NCBI RefSeq assembly: GCF_023983475.1
Contig: NZ_CP092712.1
Location: 1,426,001 to 1,490,000 of the forward strand
Reading direction: 5' to 3'
DNA from: Aliivibrio fischeri ATCC 7744 = JCM 18803 = DSM 507
Lineage (GTDB): Bacteria > Pseudomonadota > Gammaproteobacteria > Enterobacterales > Vibrionaceae
Length of the DNA: 64,000 nucleotides
Shown: in pieces, positions 36,301 to 45,408 of the stretch
Numbering within the stretch: position 1 is the stretch's first letter
Layout of the letters: each line of letters opens with the position of its first letter
The notes under the pieces: generated by a model
What the model saw: the letters and a program-made list of their open reading frames with translations, nothing else
The model's database searches: none
What the model was told of the DNA's origin: nothing
Position numbers and translations under genes: made by a program

Positions 36301-37335
36301 ATGAACAAAATGGCTGCGTTTTTTACTGGAACCGCCTGCGCTTTAGCACTAACAATGAATGTTGCAAACGCAAAAGAAAATGATGAATTGGTATTCATGA
36401 ACTGGGGACCATACATCAACAGTGATATTTTAGAAGAATTTACTAAAGAAACTGGCATTAAAGTTATCTACTCTACTTATGAGTCAAACGAAACTTTATA
36501 CGCTAAAATGAAGGCTCACAATAAAGGTTATGACCTAGTTGTTCCTTCAACTTATTTCGTTGCAAAAATGCGTGACGAAAAAATGCTTCAACCAATTGAT
36601 AAATCAAAACTATCAAACTTCACTCAATTGGATACGAACTACTTAGACAAGCCATTTGATCCTAAGAATGAATACTCTATTCCACACGTAGTGGCGATCA
36701 CAGGTCTTGCTGTAAACACAGAAATGTACAACCCAGATGACTTCAATAGCTGGGGCGATCTTTGGAACCCAGAGTTTGAAGGTCAATTAATGTTAATGGA
36801 TGATACTCGTGAAGTATTCCACATTGCATTACGTAAATTAGGTTACTCAGGTAACTCAACAAACCCGAAAGAAATTGACGAAGCGTATGCTGAGCTTCAA
36901 AAACTAATGCCAAACGTATTAGTATTTAACTCAGACAACCCAGGTGCACCATACATGGCTGGCGAAGTTGGTCTTGGTATGCTTTGGAATGGTTCTGCAG
37001 CAGCCGCTCAAGCTGAAGGTTTACCTATTAAACTTATCTTCCCTAAAGAAGGTGGTATCGGTTGGGTTGATAACTTTGCAATCCCTTCAGGCGCAAACAA
37101 TGTAGAAGCCGCTCATAAGATGATCGACTTTTTACTTCGTCCAGAAATCGCAGCACGCATTTCAGCAGATACTGGCTACCTAACAGCAGTTAAAGCATCA
37201 AACGACAAGTTTAAAGACGTTGCACCTCTGTTCCCATCACAAGAAGATTTAGACCGCGTTGAGTGGCAATCTGCAGTTGGTGACATGACAGTTAAATATG
37301 AAGAGTACTTCTTAAAACTGAAAGCCGGACAGTAA
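36301..37335 (+). CDS. potD: Polyamine-binding periplasmic protein PotD, first copy
   Basis: 344 residues. The ATG at 36301 (SD GGAG) gives a signal peptide ending MNVANA; the frame upstream to 36199 runs through the terminator hairpin and is not used. The mature protein starts ENDELVFMNWGPYIN, with STYESNETLYAKM and VPSTYFVAKM as in PotD. It delivers spermidine or putrescine to PotABC. Differences from copy 2, such as GGIGWVDNFAIPSG for the ligand-site WMDSLAIP, suggest a different ligand preference (inference). Confidence 0.93.
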   Translation: MNKMAAFFTGTACALALTMNVANAKENDELVFMNWGPYINSDILEEFTKETGIKVIYSTYESNETLYAKMKAHNKGYDLVVPSTYFVAKMRDEKMLQPIDKSKLSNFTQLDTNYLDKPFDPKNEYSIPHVVAITGLAVNTEMYNPDDFNSWGDLWNPEFEGQLMLMDDTREVFHIALRKLGYSGNSTNPKEIDEAYAELQKLMPNVLVFNSDNPGAPYMAGEVGLGMLWNGSAAAAQAEGLPIKLIFPKEGGIGWVDNFAIPSGANNVEAAHKMIDFLLRPEIAARISADTGYLTAVKASNDKFKDVAPLFPSQEDLDRVEWQSAVGDMTVKYEEYFLKLKAGQ

Positions 37336-37358
37336 CCTAACCCTTACTGAACCTTACT

Positions 37359-37386
37359 AATGGCAGCGTATATCGCTGCCATTTTT
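37359..37386 (+). terminator. Intrinsic terminator after the first potD
   Basis: 10-bp stem AATGGCAGCG/CGCTGCCATT and five T. Confidence 0.87.
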
Positions 37387-37483
37387 GATCTCCCTCGCAC
37401 AAATTTCCTTACAAACTAATTTATATTACCTTGATTTAAGCCAAGTTATTGATTTGCAATGACATGCAGTCTCCTGCAAAAAT

Positions 37484-37492
37484 TGCTATAAT
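37484..37492 (+). promoter_or_regulatory. Extended -10 promoter of the second potD
   Basis: TG-C-TATAAT, an extended -10 with no clear -35, 44 bases before the ATG. It gives the second potD its own transcription. Confidence 0.55.
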
Positions 37493-37536
37493 GCGCGCTC
37501 AATTATGGATACTCCCCTCATATATAGGAGAAGGAA

Positions 37537-38580
37537 ATGAAAAAGTGGACAACTCTCGTCTCTACAGGACTGTGCGCTGCAGCCTTAATCGCTGGTAATG
37601 CACAAGCTGCAGATAAAGAGCTCTATTTTTATAACTGGTCAGAATACATTCCAAATGAAGTTCTTGAAGACTTCACTAAAGAAACTGGTATCAAAGTTTA
37701 TTATTCGACGTATGAGTCGAATGAAAGCATGTACGCTAAATTAAAAACTCAAGGTTCTGGATATGATCTAGTTGTTCCTTCAACTTACTTTGTATCGAAA
37801 ATGCGCAAAGAAGGTATGCTACAAAAGATTGATAAATCTAAATTACCTCATTTCAAAGACTTAGATCCAAACTACCTAAATAAGCCTTTTGATCCAAGTA
37901 ACAACTACTCTATTCCTTACATTTGGGGCGCTACAGGTATTGGTGTAAATGCTGATATGATGAACCCGAATGAGCTTCATTCTTGGAATGATTTCTGGGA
38001 TGAAAAATGGCAAGGTCAGTTAATGATGATGGATGACTCACGTGAAGTGTTCCATATCGCATTAACTAAACTTGGTTACTCAGCAAATACAACAAATCCT
38101 GAAGAAATCAAAGCCGCTTACGAAGAGCTGAAAAAACTAATGCCTAACATTTTGGTGTTTAACTCAGACTTCCCTGCAAACCCATACTTAGCGGGTGAAA
38201 CAAGTGTTGGTATGCTTTGGAACGGTTCTGCTTACATGGCTCGTGAAGAAGGTGCAAACATTCAAATCGTATGGCCAGAAAAAGGCGCTATCTTCTGGAT
38301 GGATAGCTTAGCAATCCCTGCTGGTGCAAAAAACATCGATGCAGCACACCAAATGATGGATTTCTTACTACGTCCTGAAAACGCGGCTAAAATTGCATTA
38401 GAAATCGGCTACCCAACGCCAGTTAAATCTGCATACCCTCTTTTACCTAAAGAGTTTGCTAATGATCCAAACATCTTCCCTCCTCAATCTGTAATGGATT
38501 CAGGTGAATGGCAAGACGAAGTTGGTGAAGCAAGTACGCTTTATGACGAATACTTCCAAAAGCTAAAAGTTGATATGTAA
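37537..38580 (+). CDS. potD: Polyamine-binding periplasmic protein PotD, second copy
   Basis: 347 residues. SD AGGAG precedes the ATG; the signal peptide ends GNAQAA. It keeps E. coli PotD motifs: ELYFYNWSEYIP, VPSTYFVSKMRKEGM, IPYIWGATGIGVN and the ligand-site IFWMDSLAIPAGA. It is closer to E. coli PotD than the first copy in these segments. It has its own promoter and a strong terminator, so it can be expressed apart from potABC. V. cholerae also has tandem potD genes, of which one is essential for spermidine uptake. Confidence 0.94.
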   Translation: MKKWTTLVSTGLCAAALIAGNAQAADKELYFYNWSEYIPNEVLEDFTKETGIKVYYSTYESNESMYAKLKTQGSGYDLVVPSTYFVSKMRKEGMLQKIDKSKLPHFKDLDPNYLNKPFDPSNNYSIPYIWGATGIGVNADMMNPNELHSWNDFWDEKWQGQLMMMDDSREVFHIALTKLGYSANTTNPEEIKAAYEELKKLMPNILVFNSDFPANPYLAGETSVGMLWNGSAYMAREEGANIQIVWPEKGAIFWMDSLAIPAGAKNIDAAHQMMDFLLRPENAAKIALEIGYPTPVKSAYPLLPKEFANDPNIFPPQSVMDSGEWQDEVGEASTLYDEYFQKLKVDM

Positions 38581-38612
38581 TACTCATCTATTACATCGTT
38601 ATACAACATATT

Positions 38613-38649
38613 AAAAAGCCAATGAATCTAATGATTTATTGGCTTTTTT
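38613..38649. terminator. Bidirectional terminator between potD and cobB
   Basis: 11-bp stem AAAAAGCCAAT/ATTGGCTTTTT between convergent genes, with A and T runs on the two sides. Confidence 0.88.
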
Positions 38650-38657
38650 ATTAAACG

Positions 38658-39371
38658 TTATATTTCTAATAGTTCAGAAACCAATTCAGGAACTAACTCG
38701 CCCGCTTTACCATAACGTTTCTCTTCAAACTCGTCATCTACAGCACTTGGCTCCAAATTGATCTCAATGGTATGTGCACCATGTAAACGAGCTTCATGCA
38801 CAAAACCAGCCGCGGGATAAACAGAGCCCGATGTACCAATCGAAATAAATAAATCAGCCTGATTTAACACTTCATGGATTCTGCCCATTTCTAATGGCAT
38901 TTCACCAAACCATACGACATGAGGACGTAATTGAGCAGGTATTTGGCAACAATGACACAAATCACCAGTATGAATATCATCACTACACTCAAACACTTGA
39001 TTCGATTCTTCACAACGAATCTTGTTTAACTCACCATGCATATGAATCACATTTGTGCTTCCACCGCGCTCATGTAGATCATCAATATTCTGAGTCACGA
39101 TTGTCACCGTACCATCCAACTCTTTTTCAAGCTTAGCGAGTGCTTTATGAGCTGCATTAGGTTGAATATTATCGCTTTTCAATAAAGCTCTACGCTTATT
39201 ATAAAAATCCTGCACTAAATCTGGGTCATTCAAAAAACCTTCTGGTGTTGCAACATCTTCAATTCGGTGGTTTTCCCATAAACCATCACTAGCCCGAAAA
39301 GTTTGGATCCCCGACTCTGCCGATATTCCAGCACCAGTTAAAATTACGATATTCTTATACGGAAATAACAT
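38658..39371 (-). CDS. cobB: NAD-dependent protein deacylase (sirtuin)
   Basis: 237 residues from the ATG at 39371, where the Sir2 core begins ([19 protein letters not shown]). Motifs: GAGIS for [15 protein letters not shown], the catalytic His in [11 protein letters not shown], and zinc-binding Cys in that segment and GDLCHCC. It removes acetyl and succinyl groups from lysines, including acetyl-CoA synthetase. The frame upstream to 39455 lacks family features. It is convergent with potD. Confidence 0.94.
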   Translation of the reverse strand: MLFPYKNIVILTGAGISAESGIQTFRASDGLWENHRIEDVATPEGFLNDPDLVQDFYNKRRALLKSDNIQPNAAHKALAKLEKELDGTVTIVTQNIDDLHERGGSTNVIHMHGELNKIRCEESNQVFECSDDIHTGDLCHCCQIPAQLRPHVVWFGEMPLEMGRIHEVLNQADLFISIGTSGSVYPAAGFVHEARLHGAHTIEINLEPSAVDDEFEEKRYGKAGELVPELVSELLEI

Positions 39372-39528
39372 AGCATCATCCTTAATCAATTTGATTCTTA
39401 CTGAAACTCTACCATGAATAACATTACAGTTTCTATGGATACTAAAAACAAACACCTAAGCTACTTTATTCAACACAGCCCCTCCATTACAATGGAATCA
39501 ACCATACTAATAATGAATAGAGATATAC

Positions 39529-40440
39529 ATGTTAAAGCAAGCCAAGCAAATGATTGTATTCAACGCCTTAACTCAACAACAAAGCTTTACCAAAGCCGCA
39601 CAGCTTCTTGATATATCTCGAACTCAAGTAAGCCAACAAATTCAATTATTAGAAGAACGTTTAGGTGTCCAATTGGTTCAACGTACAACACGTTCATTTT
39701 CTCTAACTGAAGCAGGACAAACCTTCGCAGTTCATTGTGCTAATATCGCCGATGAAATTAACGAAGCTGAAAATGAATTGTTAACCAATATTGATAACCT
39801 GCAAGGAAAATTGCGTGTTGGTATCGCGCAATCATTTGCTACTAACCACATTCTTCCTTATCTATCAGAGCTGCACCATGCTTATCCACAACTAAATATA
39901 GAGATCACTTTATTCGATCATAAGATCGATGTGATTGCAGAGCAATTAGACTTATGGATAGGTGTAATGGATTCCCCTCCAGAAGGATTTGTTGCGCGCC
40001 ACCTCATTGATTGCCACTTTGTATTAGTTGCAAGCCCTCTATACCTGGCAAAACAAGGGATCCCTTACCATCCTTATGACTTAAAAAAGCATAACTGCTT
40101 AACTTATATCAGTAGAGAGCGTAAAGACGACGTCTGGGGCTTTCATAAAGAGAATGAAAACCTTCAGATAAAAGTGTCTGGTAACTATCGTATTGACTCG
40201 GCTGATGCCATTCGTAATGCCACCACTGCAGGTAATGGTATTGGTTATATTGCCACTTATCTTCTTTCTGATGAATTGCAAACAGGTAAACTCGTTCAAC
40301 TTTTGCCTGATTGGGAATTAAACCAATCAATGCCCCTGTATGCCGTTTATCCAAGACGAAAATTCCTTCCTAAGAAGGTACATGTTTTCATGGAATTTGT
40401 TCGTCAGCATATTAATGAAACGCAAATTGGCAAAATTTAA
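39529..40440 (+). CDS. LysR-family transcription regulator
   Basis: 303 residues. The N-terminal winged helix is clear (FTKAAQLLDISRTQVSQQIQLLEERLGVQLVQRTTR) and is followed by a LysR effector-binding domain (from ~residue 90). It belongs to the CrgA-like branch by general look. Its target is not apparent; cobB is divergent with about 160 bases between them. The effector is unknown. Confidence 0.88.
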   Translation: MLKQAKQMIVFNALTQQQSFTKAAQLLDISRTQVSQQIQLLEERLGVQLVQRTTRSFSLTEAGQTFAVHCANIADEINEAENELLTNIDNLQGKLRVGIAQSFATNHILPYLSELHHAYPQLNIEITLFDHKIDVIAEQLDLWIGVMDSPPEGFVARHLIDCHFVLVASPLYLAKQGIPYHPYDLKKHNCLTYISRERKDDVWGFHKENENLQIKVSGNYRIDSADAIRNATTAGNGIGYIATYLLSDELQTGKLVQLLPDWELNQSMPLYAVYPRRKFLPKKVHVFMEFVRQHINETQIGKI

Positions 40441-40514
40441 TCATTCTGCTGATGGGATTATTAATTAAAAATCCACCACAATTGTTTTATATAATAAAAA
40501 CTGACTTCTAAATA

Positions 40515-40530
40515 TGTGACAAAAGCCTCA
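40515..40530 (+). promoter_or_regulatory. Weak CRP-like half site
   Basis: TGTGA-CAAAAG-CCTCA has one perfect half and two mismatches in the other half. Its centre is 88 bases upstream of the stronger site. Confidence 0.3.
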
Positions 40531-40602
40531 ATTAATAGGTTTTTGTCTACTAATTCAACAAATAAGCTTCTTTTTGTTATCATGATGTTTTTAGCTTAAC
40601 AA

Positions 40603-40618
40603 TTTGATCCTTGTCACA
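40603..40618 (+). promoter_or_regulatory. CRP site of the nupC-type gene
   Basis: TTTGA-TCCTTG-TCACA matches TGTGA-N6-TCACA at nine of ten positions. A TAGAAT -10-like box lies at 40633-40638, placing the site near the -35 region. Confidence 0.68.
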
Positions 40619-40679
40619 TTTTTATTTTTGAATAGAATACCTCCGCAATCATTACACTAGATACTTTTGGAGTTTGACC

Positions 40680-41900
40680 GTGAACTTTTTGGTCAGTATT
40701 TTAGGCATTGTTTGCCTATTCGCGATTGCAATTCTTTTCTCAGAAAACCGTCAAGCCATAAAATGGAGAACAGTATTAGGTGCTTTCCTAATTCAACTGT
40801 TATTTGCCGGTTTTATCTTATACGTTCCTATTGGTCGAACTATTCTAAATAGTATTTCTATGGCAGTATCAAGCATTATTGATTACGGTCGTGTAGGTAC
40901 AGAATTCCTTTTTGGTGATCTTGCGCAGTACAAACTGGGCTTCATTTTTGCCGTCAACGTTTTACCTACGATTGTATTCTTCTCTGCTCTTATCTCAGTA
41001 CTCTATTACCTAGGTGTTATGGGTTGGGTTATTCGCACCATTGGTGGCGGATTACAACGCTTCTTAGGTACAACTCGTACAGAATCTATGTCTGCAACCG
41101 CAAATATTTTTGTTGGTTCTGTTGAAGCACCACTGGTTGTTCGCCCTTTCCTTGCAAAGATGTCACGTTCTGAACTGTTTGCTGTTATGGTTGGTGGTCT
41201 TGCCTCTGTAGCTGGCGGTACAATGGTTGGTTACGCAGGATTAGGTGTTGAACTGAGATACTTAATTGCCGCAAGTTTCATGTCAGCACCTGCGGGTCTA
41301 ATGATGGCAAAACTTCTGGTCCCACAAACAGAAGAAATCAATGAAGCCGATCAATATTCAGAAGATGAAGTTGATGATGCTCCAGTAAACATTATCGATG
41401 CCGCTTCACAAGGCGCATTAAATGGCTTACAAATTGTATTTGCTGTTGGTGCGAGCTTATTAGCTATTATTAGCTTAATTGCATTATTAAATGGTGGTTT
41501 ACATCAATTAGGGTTACTTGTTGGCTTAAACAATTTAAGTTTAGAACTGATCTTTGGTTACCTATTCGCACCAGTTGCTTGGTTAATCGGTGTGCCATGG
41601 TCTGAAGCAACCGTTGCTGCAAGTTTGATTGGTAAAAAAATTGCAATTAATGAATTTGTTGCCTTTGCTGATTTAATGGCAGTGAAAGATCAATTAAGTG
41701 AACATTCTCAAGCTATCGTCACTTTTGCCCTATGTGGCTTTGCAAACTTAACCTCTATTGCAATGCTAATGGGTGGTTTAGGTGGTGTCGTTCCAAGTCG
41801 CCGCCCTGATATTGCACGTTTAGGTATGAAAGCAATCTTTGCAGCAACATTAGCAAACTTAATGAGTGCAACCGTTGCAGGCATCTTCCTGTCTTTCTAA
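40680..41900 (+). CDS. nupC: NupC-family concentrative nucleoside transporter
   Basis: 406 residues, about nine to ten membrane helices. NupC/CNT motifs are visible: GFIFAVNVLPTIVFFSAL, ESMSATANIFVGSVEAPLVVRP and the C-terminal CGFANLTSIAMLMGG. It imports nucleosides with a cation. The start is the GTG at 40680, since GGAG lies 7 bases before it; the TTG at 40674 would be only 1 base from that SD. The CRP-like site fits the CRP/CytR control of nupC known in E. coli. Which paralogue of the family it is cannot be settled here. Confidence 0.92.
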   Translation: MNFLVSILGIVCLFAIAILFSENRQAIKWRTVLGAFLIQLLFAGFILYVPIGRTILNSISMAVSSIIDYGRVGTEFLFGDLAQYKLGFIFAVNVLPTIVFFSALISVLYYLGVMGWVIRTIGGGLQRFLGTTRTESMSATANIFVGSVEAPLVVRPFLAKMSRSELFAVMVGGLASVAGGTMVGYAGLGVELRYLIAASFMSAPAGLMMAKLLVPQTEEINEADQYSEDEVDDAPVNIIDAASQGALNGLQIVFAVGASLLAIISLIALLNGGLHQLGLLVGLNNLSLELIFGYLFAPVAWLIGVPWSEATVAASLIGKKIAINEFVAFADLMAVKDQLSEHSQAIVTFALCGFANLTSIAMLMGGLGGVVPSRRPDIARLGMKAIFAATLANLMSATVAGIFLSF

Positions 41901-41916
41901 TAGTAAGTAAGACAAT

Positions 41917-41954
41917 AAAAAGCCACTTGTGAATAATCATAAGTGGCTTTTTTT
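41917..41954. terminator. Bidirectional terminator after nupC
   Basis: AAAAGCCACTT/AAGTGGCTTTT 11-bp stem with a T run, between convergent genes. Confidence 0.87.
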
Positions 41955-41971
41955 ATAAATGAATAATGGAT

Positions 41972-42262
41972 TTAAAGCTTAGTCATTCGATTCAAAACAA
42001 ACGAAGCAATAGAACCATCCACCGCTTTTACATAATTAATAATATGAGGCGTATCTAAATGAGCTTGAAGGCACTCTTCGCTTTCCCACTGCTCATGAAA
42101 CACAAATACATTTGGATTCTCATTATCTTGGTGAAGATCATATTGAATACATCCTACTTCTTTACGTGTTGGATCAAGTAGTTTAAGCATTTCGGTTTTC
42201 ACCAATTCTGTTTTACCTTCTTGCGCTTCAATTCTTGCGACAATCGTTAATATTTTAGTCAT
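41972..42262 (-). CDS. Antibiotic biosynthesis monooxygenase-like protein (YgiN type)
   Basis: 96 residues of the dimeric ABM ferredoxin-like fold: ILTIVARIEAQEGK at the start, CIQYDLHQDNENPNVFVFHEQWES in the middle, and HLDTPHI near the end. Relatives include quinol monooxygenases such as YgiN, which act on small aromatic substrates. The substrate here is unknown. Next to a Qnr gene but 53 bases apart, so not clearly an operon. Confidence 0.82.
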   Translation of the reverse strand: MTKILTIVARIEAQEGKTELVKTEMLKLLDPTRKEVGCIQYDLHQDNENPNVFVFHEQWESEECLQAHLDTPHIINYVKAVDGSIASFVLNRMTKL

Positions 42263-42314
42263 TGTATAAGTTCATTCTATTTAAAAAGCTTTGATTAACT
42301 ATTAAAACACGTCT

Positions 42315-42971
42315 TTATTCAGGAAGTACAATTAATCCTAACGGTTCTAACAATTGCTCTTGTTGCCATCCACAAATTTTCACACCAGTTAAATCAACAC
42401 GACGAGGATCTAACCCTTCTAATTCACAATGGCATAAATCACTCTCTTGAAACTTAAATTGCTCCCATGCATCTTCTGAGAAAGAGCCTCGACTTAAATC
42501 TGAGCCTTTAAAGGACGCACCTTGTAAATTCGCCCCATTCCATTTATTTTCAAACAAATCACACTTTTCAATGCATAAGCGTTCAAGATTTGCATACGAT
42601 AAATTACAACCCGTAATGTAAGCAGAACAAAAGTACATTTGATGATTAATTTGATTTGAAAAGCTCGCTTGAGAAAAATTAGCGCCTTTTAAATCACACT
42701 CTCTGAACTCAATACCAAATGCATTTGCACCTTTAAAATTAGCCATTGCTATTTTACAACTCTTAAAGGACGAATCTCTTAAGTCTGCATATTCAAAGTG
42801 ACAGCCTTCAATTGCTCCTTGCTCAATGAAACTGCAATCAACAAACTGAGCATCTCTTAAATTTGTTCGAGAAAAGTTACATAGGTAAAACTTACACCCT
42901 TCATAATATGCGTTACTCAGATCTTGATGTGAGAAATCAACACCATCAAATGTTTCATTATAAATAGCCAT
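42315..42971 (-). CDS. Qnr-type pentapeptide repeat protein
   Basis: 218 residues, the length of Qnr proteins. Pentapeptide repeats A(D/N)LXX run through most of the chain, with the Qnr hallmarks GAIEGCHFEYADLRDSSF, GIEFRECDLKGANF, QMYFCSAYITGCNL and the C-terminal EQLLEPLGLIVLP. Qnr proteins mimic DNA in a right-handed beta helix and shield DNA gyrase and topoisomerase IV from quinolones. Chromosomal qnr genes are native to Vibrionaceae, the likely source of plasmid qnr. No LexA box was seen upstream. AAGGAG precedes the ATG. Confidence 0.93.
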   Translation of the reverse strand: MAIYNETFDGVDFSHQDLSNAYYEGCKFYLCNFSRTNLRDAQFVDCSFIEQGAIEGCHFEYADLRDSSFKSCKIAMANFKGANAFGIEFRECDLKGANFSQASFSNQINHQMYFCSAYITGCNLSYANLERLCIEKCDLFENKWNGANLQGASFKGSDLSRGSFSEDAWEQFKFQESDLCHCELEGLDPRRVDLTGVKICGWQQEQLLEPLGLIVLPE

Positions 42972-43199
42972 AAATACTCCTTAAGCTTATTAAGGAGAAG
43001 ACTACCAGTAACCATGATAAACTCAACAAAAACAAAGCCTTTAATATCAACAAGTTAAAGCTGCCATTTTTATCCCCTAGAGCGAGCTATAAAATGGGTT
43101 AACGCCGTTTTAAACTGACAACCGAACGACAAGACCAAAAAAATAATTTTACAAGCCAGCGATGCATATAGCGCGTTGATACATAACTTTCTGCTCATA

Positions 43200-43574
43200 C
43201 TAAGAACATACAAACATTTTACTCTTTGCTCTTACGAACGCTGATACTTGAATACTACGCGGTAGATTAAGCTTCATTACATTCTCACAGCATGTCATTA
43301 GAACTTCTGTCGCTTTCTCTTCCCATTCATGTTCCGTCTCTAGCGAGTGAAGAGAAACGCAAGGCTCTGTCTTTGAGTTTTGCTGAAAAGTAGTAAAAGA
43401 TTTATTAAAAATAACATCTTCACACGCTCTTGCCTGAGATTCAGAAACAAGTTTTTTTCTTAAAATTGTCTGCGCAGAATTACTTAATGTAATCGTACAA
43501 ATAAAGTCACGCTCATTAAAATAAAGATCAATCGCTCTATTTAACTGATGTAATGCAATAGTCACACTGTCCAT
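43200..43574 (-). CDS. Hypothetical protein, small soluble
   Basis: 124 residues with no recognised family. No signal peptide or membrane segment; seven Cys residues, mostly scattered, including a CC pair near residue 95. A good SD (AAGGAGG, 6 bases before the ATG) supports real translation. A helical N-terminal segment (ALHQLNRAIDLYFNE) is predicted by eye. It is flanked by unrelated single genes. Confidence 0.65.
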   Translation of the reverse strand: MDSVTIALHQLNRAIDLYFNERDFICTITLSNSAQTILRKKLVSESQARACEDVIFNKSFTTFQQNSKTEPCVSLHSLETEHEWEEKATEVLMTCCENVMKLNLPRSIQVSAFVRAKSKMFVCS

Positions 43575-43698
43575 AGTTACCTCCTTGTGGTTATAGATAT
43601 ATTCTAGGAAATTTTTTTAAAACAATGTGCCGTTGTGATCACTAATAAATGATATTGTTCACAAATTATTCAATTGTGTGTTTTATTGATAATAATAA

Positions 43699-44298
43699 TT
43701 ATGTTAGATCTGCCCACATTTCATCAAGTTCATCGTCAGATGGCATGTCTGAATGAGTAATTGTCTTAATCACTCGACAAGGATTACCGACAGCGACACA
43801 GTCTGGTGGAATATCTTTTGTCACTACACTTCCTGCACCAATCACACTTCGATCACCTATTGTCACACCATCCAATATAACGGCATTAGCACCAATCCAA
43901 ACATTATCTCCAATCTTAATTGGGTTAGCTGAAGCAATCGGTAATACTCGTTCCGCTAGATCAAAAGGATGCCCTGCTGTACTTATCACAACATTTGGTC
44001 CAATTTGAACATATGCTCCAATAAAAACAGGAGCAAGATCTAAGATCTTAACTCCTGCATTTAAAAATCCACCACTCTCAAAATGTATGTTCTTTCCCAT
44101 ATCACAATAAAATGGAGGAACGATAGTCACTCCCTTGTATTGACCAAGGATAGATTGCAATACATCGGCTCTTAATTGATCTTCTGATGGCCGAGAGTGA
44201 TTAAAGTCATACAGTTGCTCTTTTACTTCATCCTGAAATGTACACAGTTCTTTATTAATAGGAATTTGAACTGAAAAATCTGACAATTTATGACTCAT
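43699..44298 (-). CDS. Sugar O-acetyltransferase, LacA/NodL type
   Basis: 199 residues, left-handed beta helix hexapeptide repeats (IGDNVWIGANAVILDGVTIGDRSVIGAG) with the conserved Asp-Asn-Val-Trp-Ile and CRVIK ending of the maltose/galactoside acetyltransferase group. The catalytic His is expected in STAGHPFD. Start ATG at 44298 has GGAG upstream. It transfers acetyl from acetyl-CoA to a sugar; which sugar is unknown. A second family member lies at 51994. Confidence 0.86.
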   Translation of the reverse strand: MSHKLSDFSVQIPINKELCTFQDEVKEQLYDFNHSRPSEDQLRADVLQSILGQYKGVTIVPPFYCDMGKNIHFESGGFLNAGVKILDLAPVFIGAYVQIGPNVVISTAGHPFDLAERVLPIASANPIKIGDNVWIGANAVILDGVTIGDRSVIGAGSVVTKDIPPDCVAVGNPCRVIKTITHSDMPSDDELDEMWADLT

Positions 44299-44327
44299 AA
44301 CCACTCCTTAGTTAAGCTTGCTCCTAC

Positions 44328-44756
44328 TTATTGAGTAACTTGGTTTACCTCATTAATAGGGAATGCTTTATCATAAGCTAAATTATAAACATACGCATAA
44401 AACAGATAGAAAACCACGAGACCGATATCAAGAATAAACGCTTCCAAGATACTAATATTTAAGAACCACGCCATGGCAGGAATAGTCAGAATCAATAACC
44501 CGCCTTCAAACCCTAAGCTATGAACAACACGGTTTAATGTCGATTTTACCGTGCTGCCTGTTTTTCTCAGCATGTACTTATCAAATAAGATGTTATAGAC
44601 ATAATTCCACCCAGTAGCGACAAGTGAAAATACGACACCCATAATGCCAACATGGCCCATTTCAAAGCCAAATTGACTTAAAACACCGACAATAAGAATA
44701 AGACCAATCAACTCAAACATAATAGCGTGACGAATTCGGTCAAAACGACTTCTCAT
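44328..44756 (-). CDS. PACE-family multidrug efflux protein
   Basis: 142 residues with four membrane helices in two BTP-type repeats. Conserved PACE features are visible: RSRFDRIRHAIMFELIGL at the N-terminus (with the functional Glu in helix 1), WNYVYNILFD, and the second-repeat FEGGLLILTIPAMAW. PACE members (AceI type) export biocides such as chlorhexidine or natural diamines. ATG at 44756 is preceded by GGAG. The physiological substrate is unknown. Confidence 0.88.
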   Translation of the reverse strand: MRSRFDRIRHAIMFELIGLILIVGVLSQFGFEMGHVGIMGVVFSLVATGWNYVYNILFDKYMLRKTGSTVKSTLNRVVHSLGFEGGLLILTIPAMAWFLNISILEAFILDIGLVVFYLFYAYVYNLAYDKAFPINEVNQVTQ

Positions 44757-44847
44757 AATAAAAACTCCAAAGGTTAATGTTGGCGTCATTATATAAAGAA
44801 AAATAGAGAGTAAAAGTTAGAACCTATCCGCTATCCGTATACTAATT

Positions 44848-45384
44848 TTAAGTATGATTAAAAATATACTCATAAAATACAACCATAGGATGCTTTTCTT
44901 CTTTGTCTGTAAATCCAACTTTTTCTAGTAGCTTAGCAGAGGCAATATTATCTTTATCAACACCACCAACAAGTCTCTCTATAAATGGATATTGATGCAG
45001 GTAATCTAAAAGGCCACTGAGTAATTCTGAACCATAGCCTTTATGCCAATACTCGTCACCCAATAAGTAACCTAAATGAACTTCCTCATTATCTGAACCT
45101 GATAAAAATAAAAAGCCGATAATATCGTTAGTATTCTTAGCCGACACCGTAAATAGCTGACTTTCATTCGACATCTTTTTCAGCCATATCTCAGCCTCTT
45201 TTAGCGTGTCTATATCATGAAAATAAGGAGGCAACCCTTGGGTAACTTGAGGTGTTAATAGCACAACAATCTTATTCAATACGACTTGGCTTGCTTGCTC
45301 GGTTACTATCACAGAATCTATATGTTCAATGATAAGGCGTGACGTTTTATAATTCAGTTCAGCCAATTGATCTTGATGATGCAT
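44848..45384 (-). CDS. GNAT-family N-acetyltransferase, RimJ/RimL type
   Basis: 178 residues. The GNAT fold shows the acetyl-CoA site as LGYLLGDEYWHKGYGSELL and the later NIASAKLLEKVGF of the RimJ/RimL-like branch. Substrate unknown; these modify protein N-termini or small molecules. It is followed by a PACE gene (59 bases) in the same direction and preceded by slt. Confidence 0.86.
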   Translation of the reverse strand: MHHQDQLAELNYKTSRLIIEHIDSVIVTEQASQVVLNKIVVLLTPQVTQGLPPYFHDIDTLKEAEIWLKKMSNESQLFTVSAKNTNDIIGFLFLSGSDNEEVHLGYLLGDEYWHKGYGSELLSGLLDYLHQYPFIERLVGGVDKDNIASAKLLEKVGFTDKEEKHPMVVFYEYIFNHT

Positions 45385-45408
45385 ACCTATAATTATTCCT
45401 ATTGTTGG

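Noticed and set aside
42972-43199. LexA box upstream of the Qnr gene
   Set aside because: No CTGT-N8-ACAG pattern was found in the upstream 228 bases.
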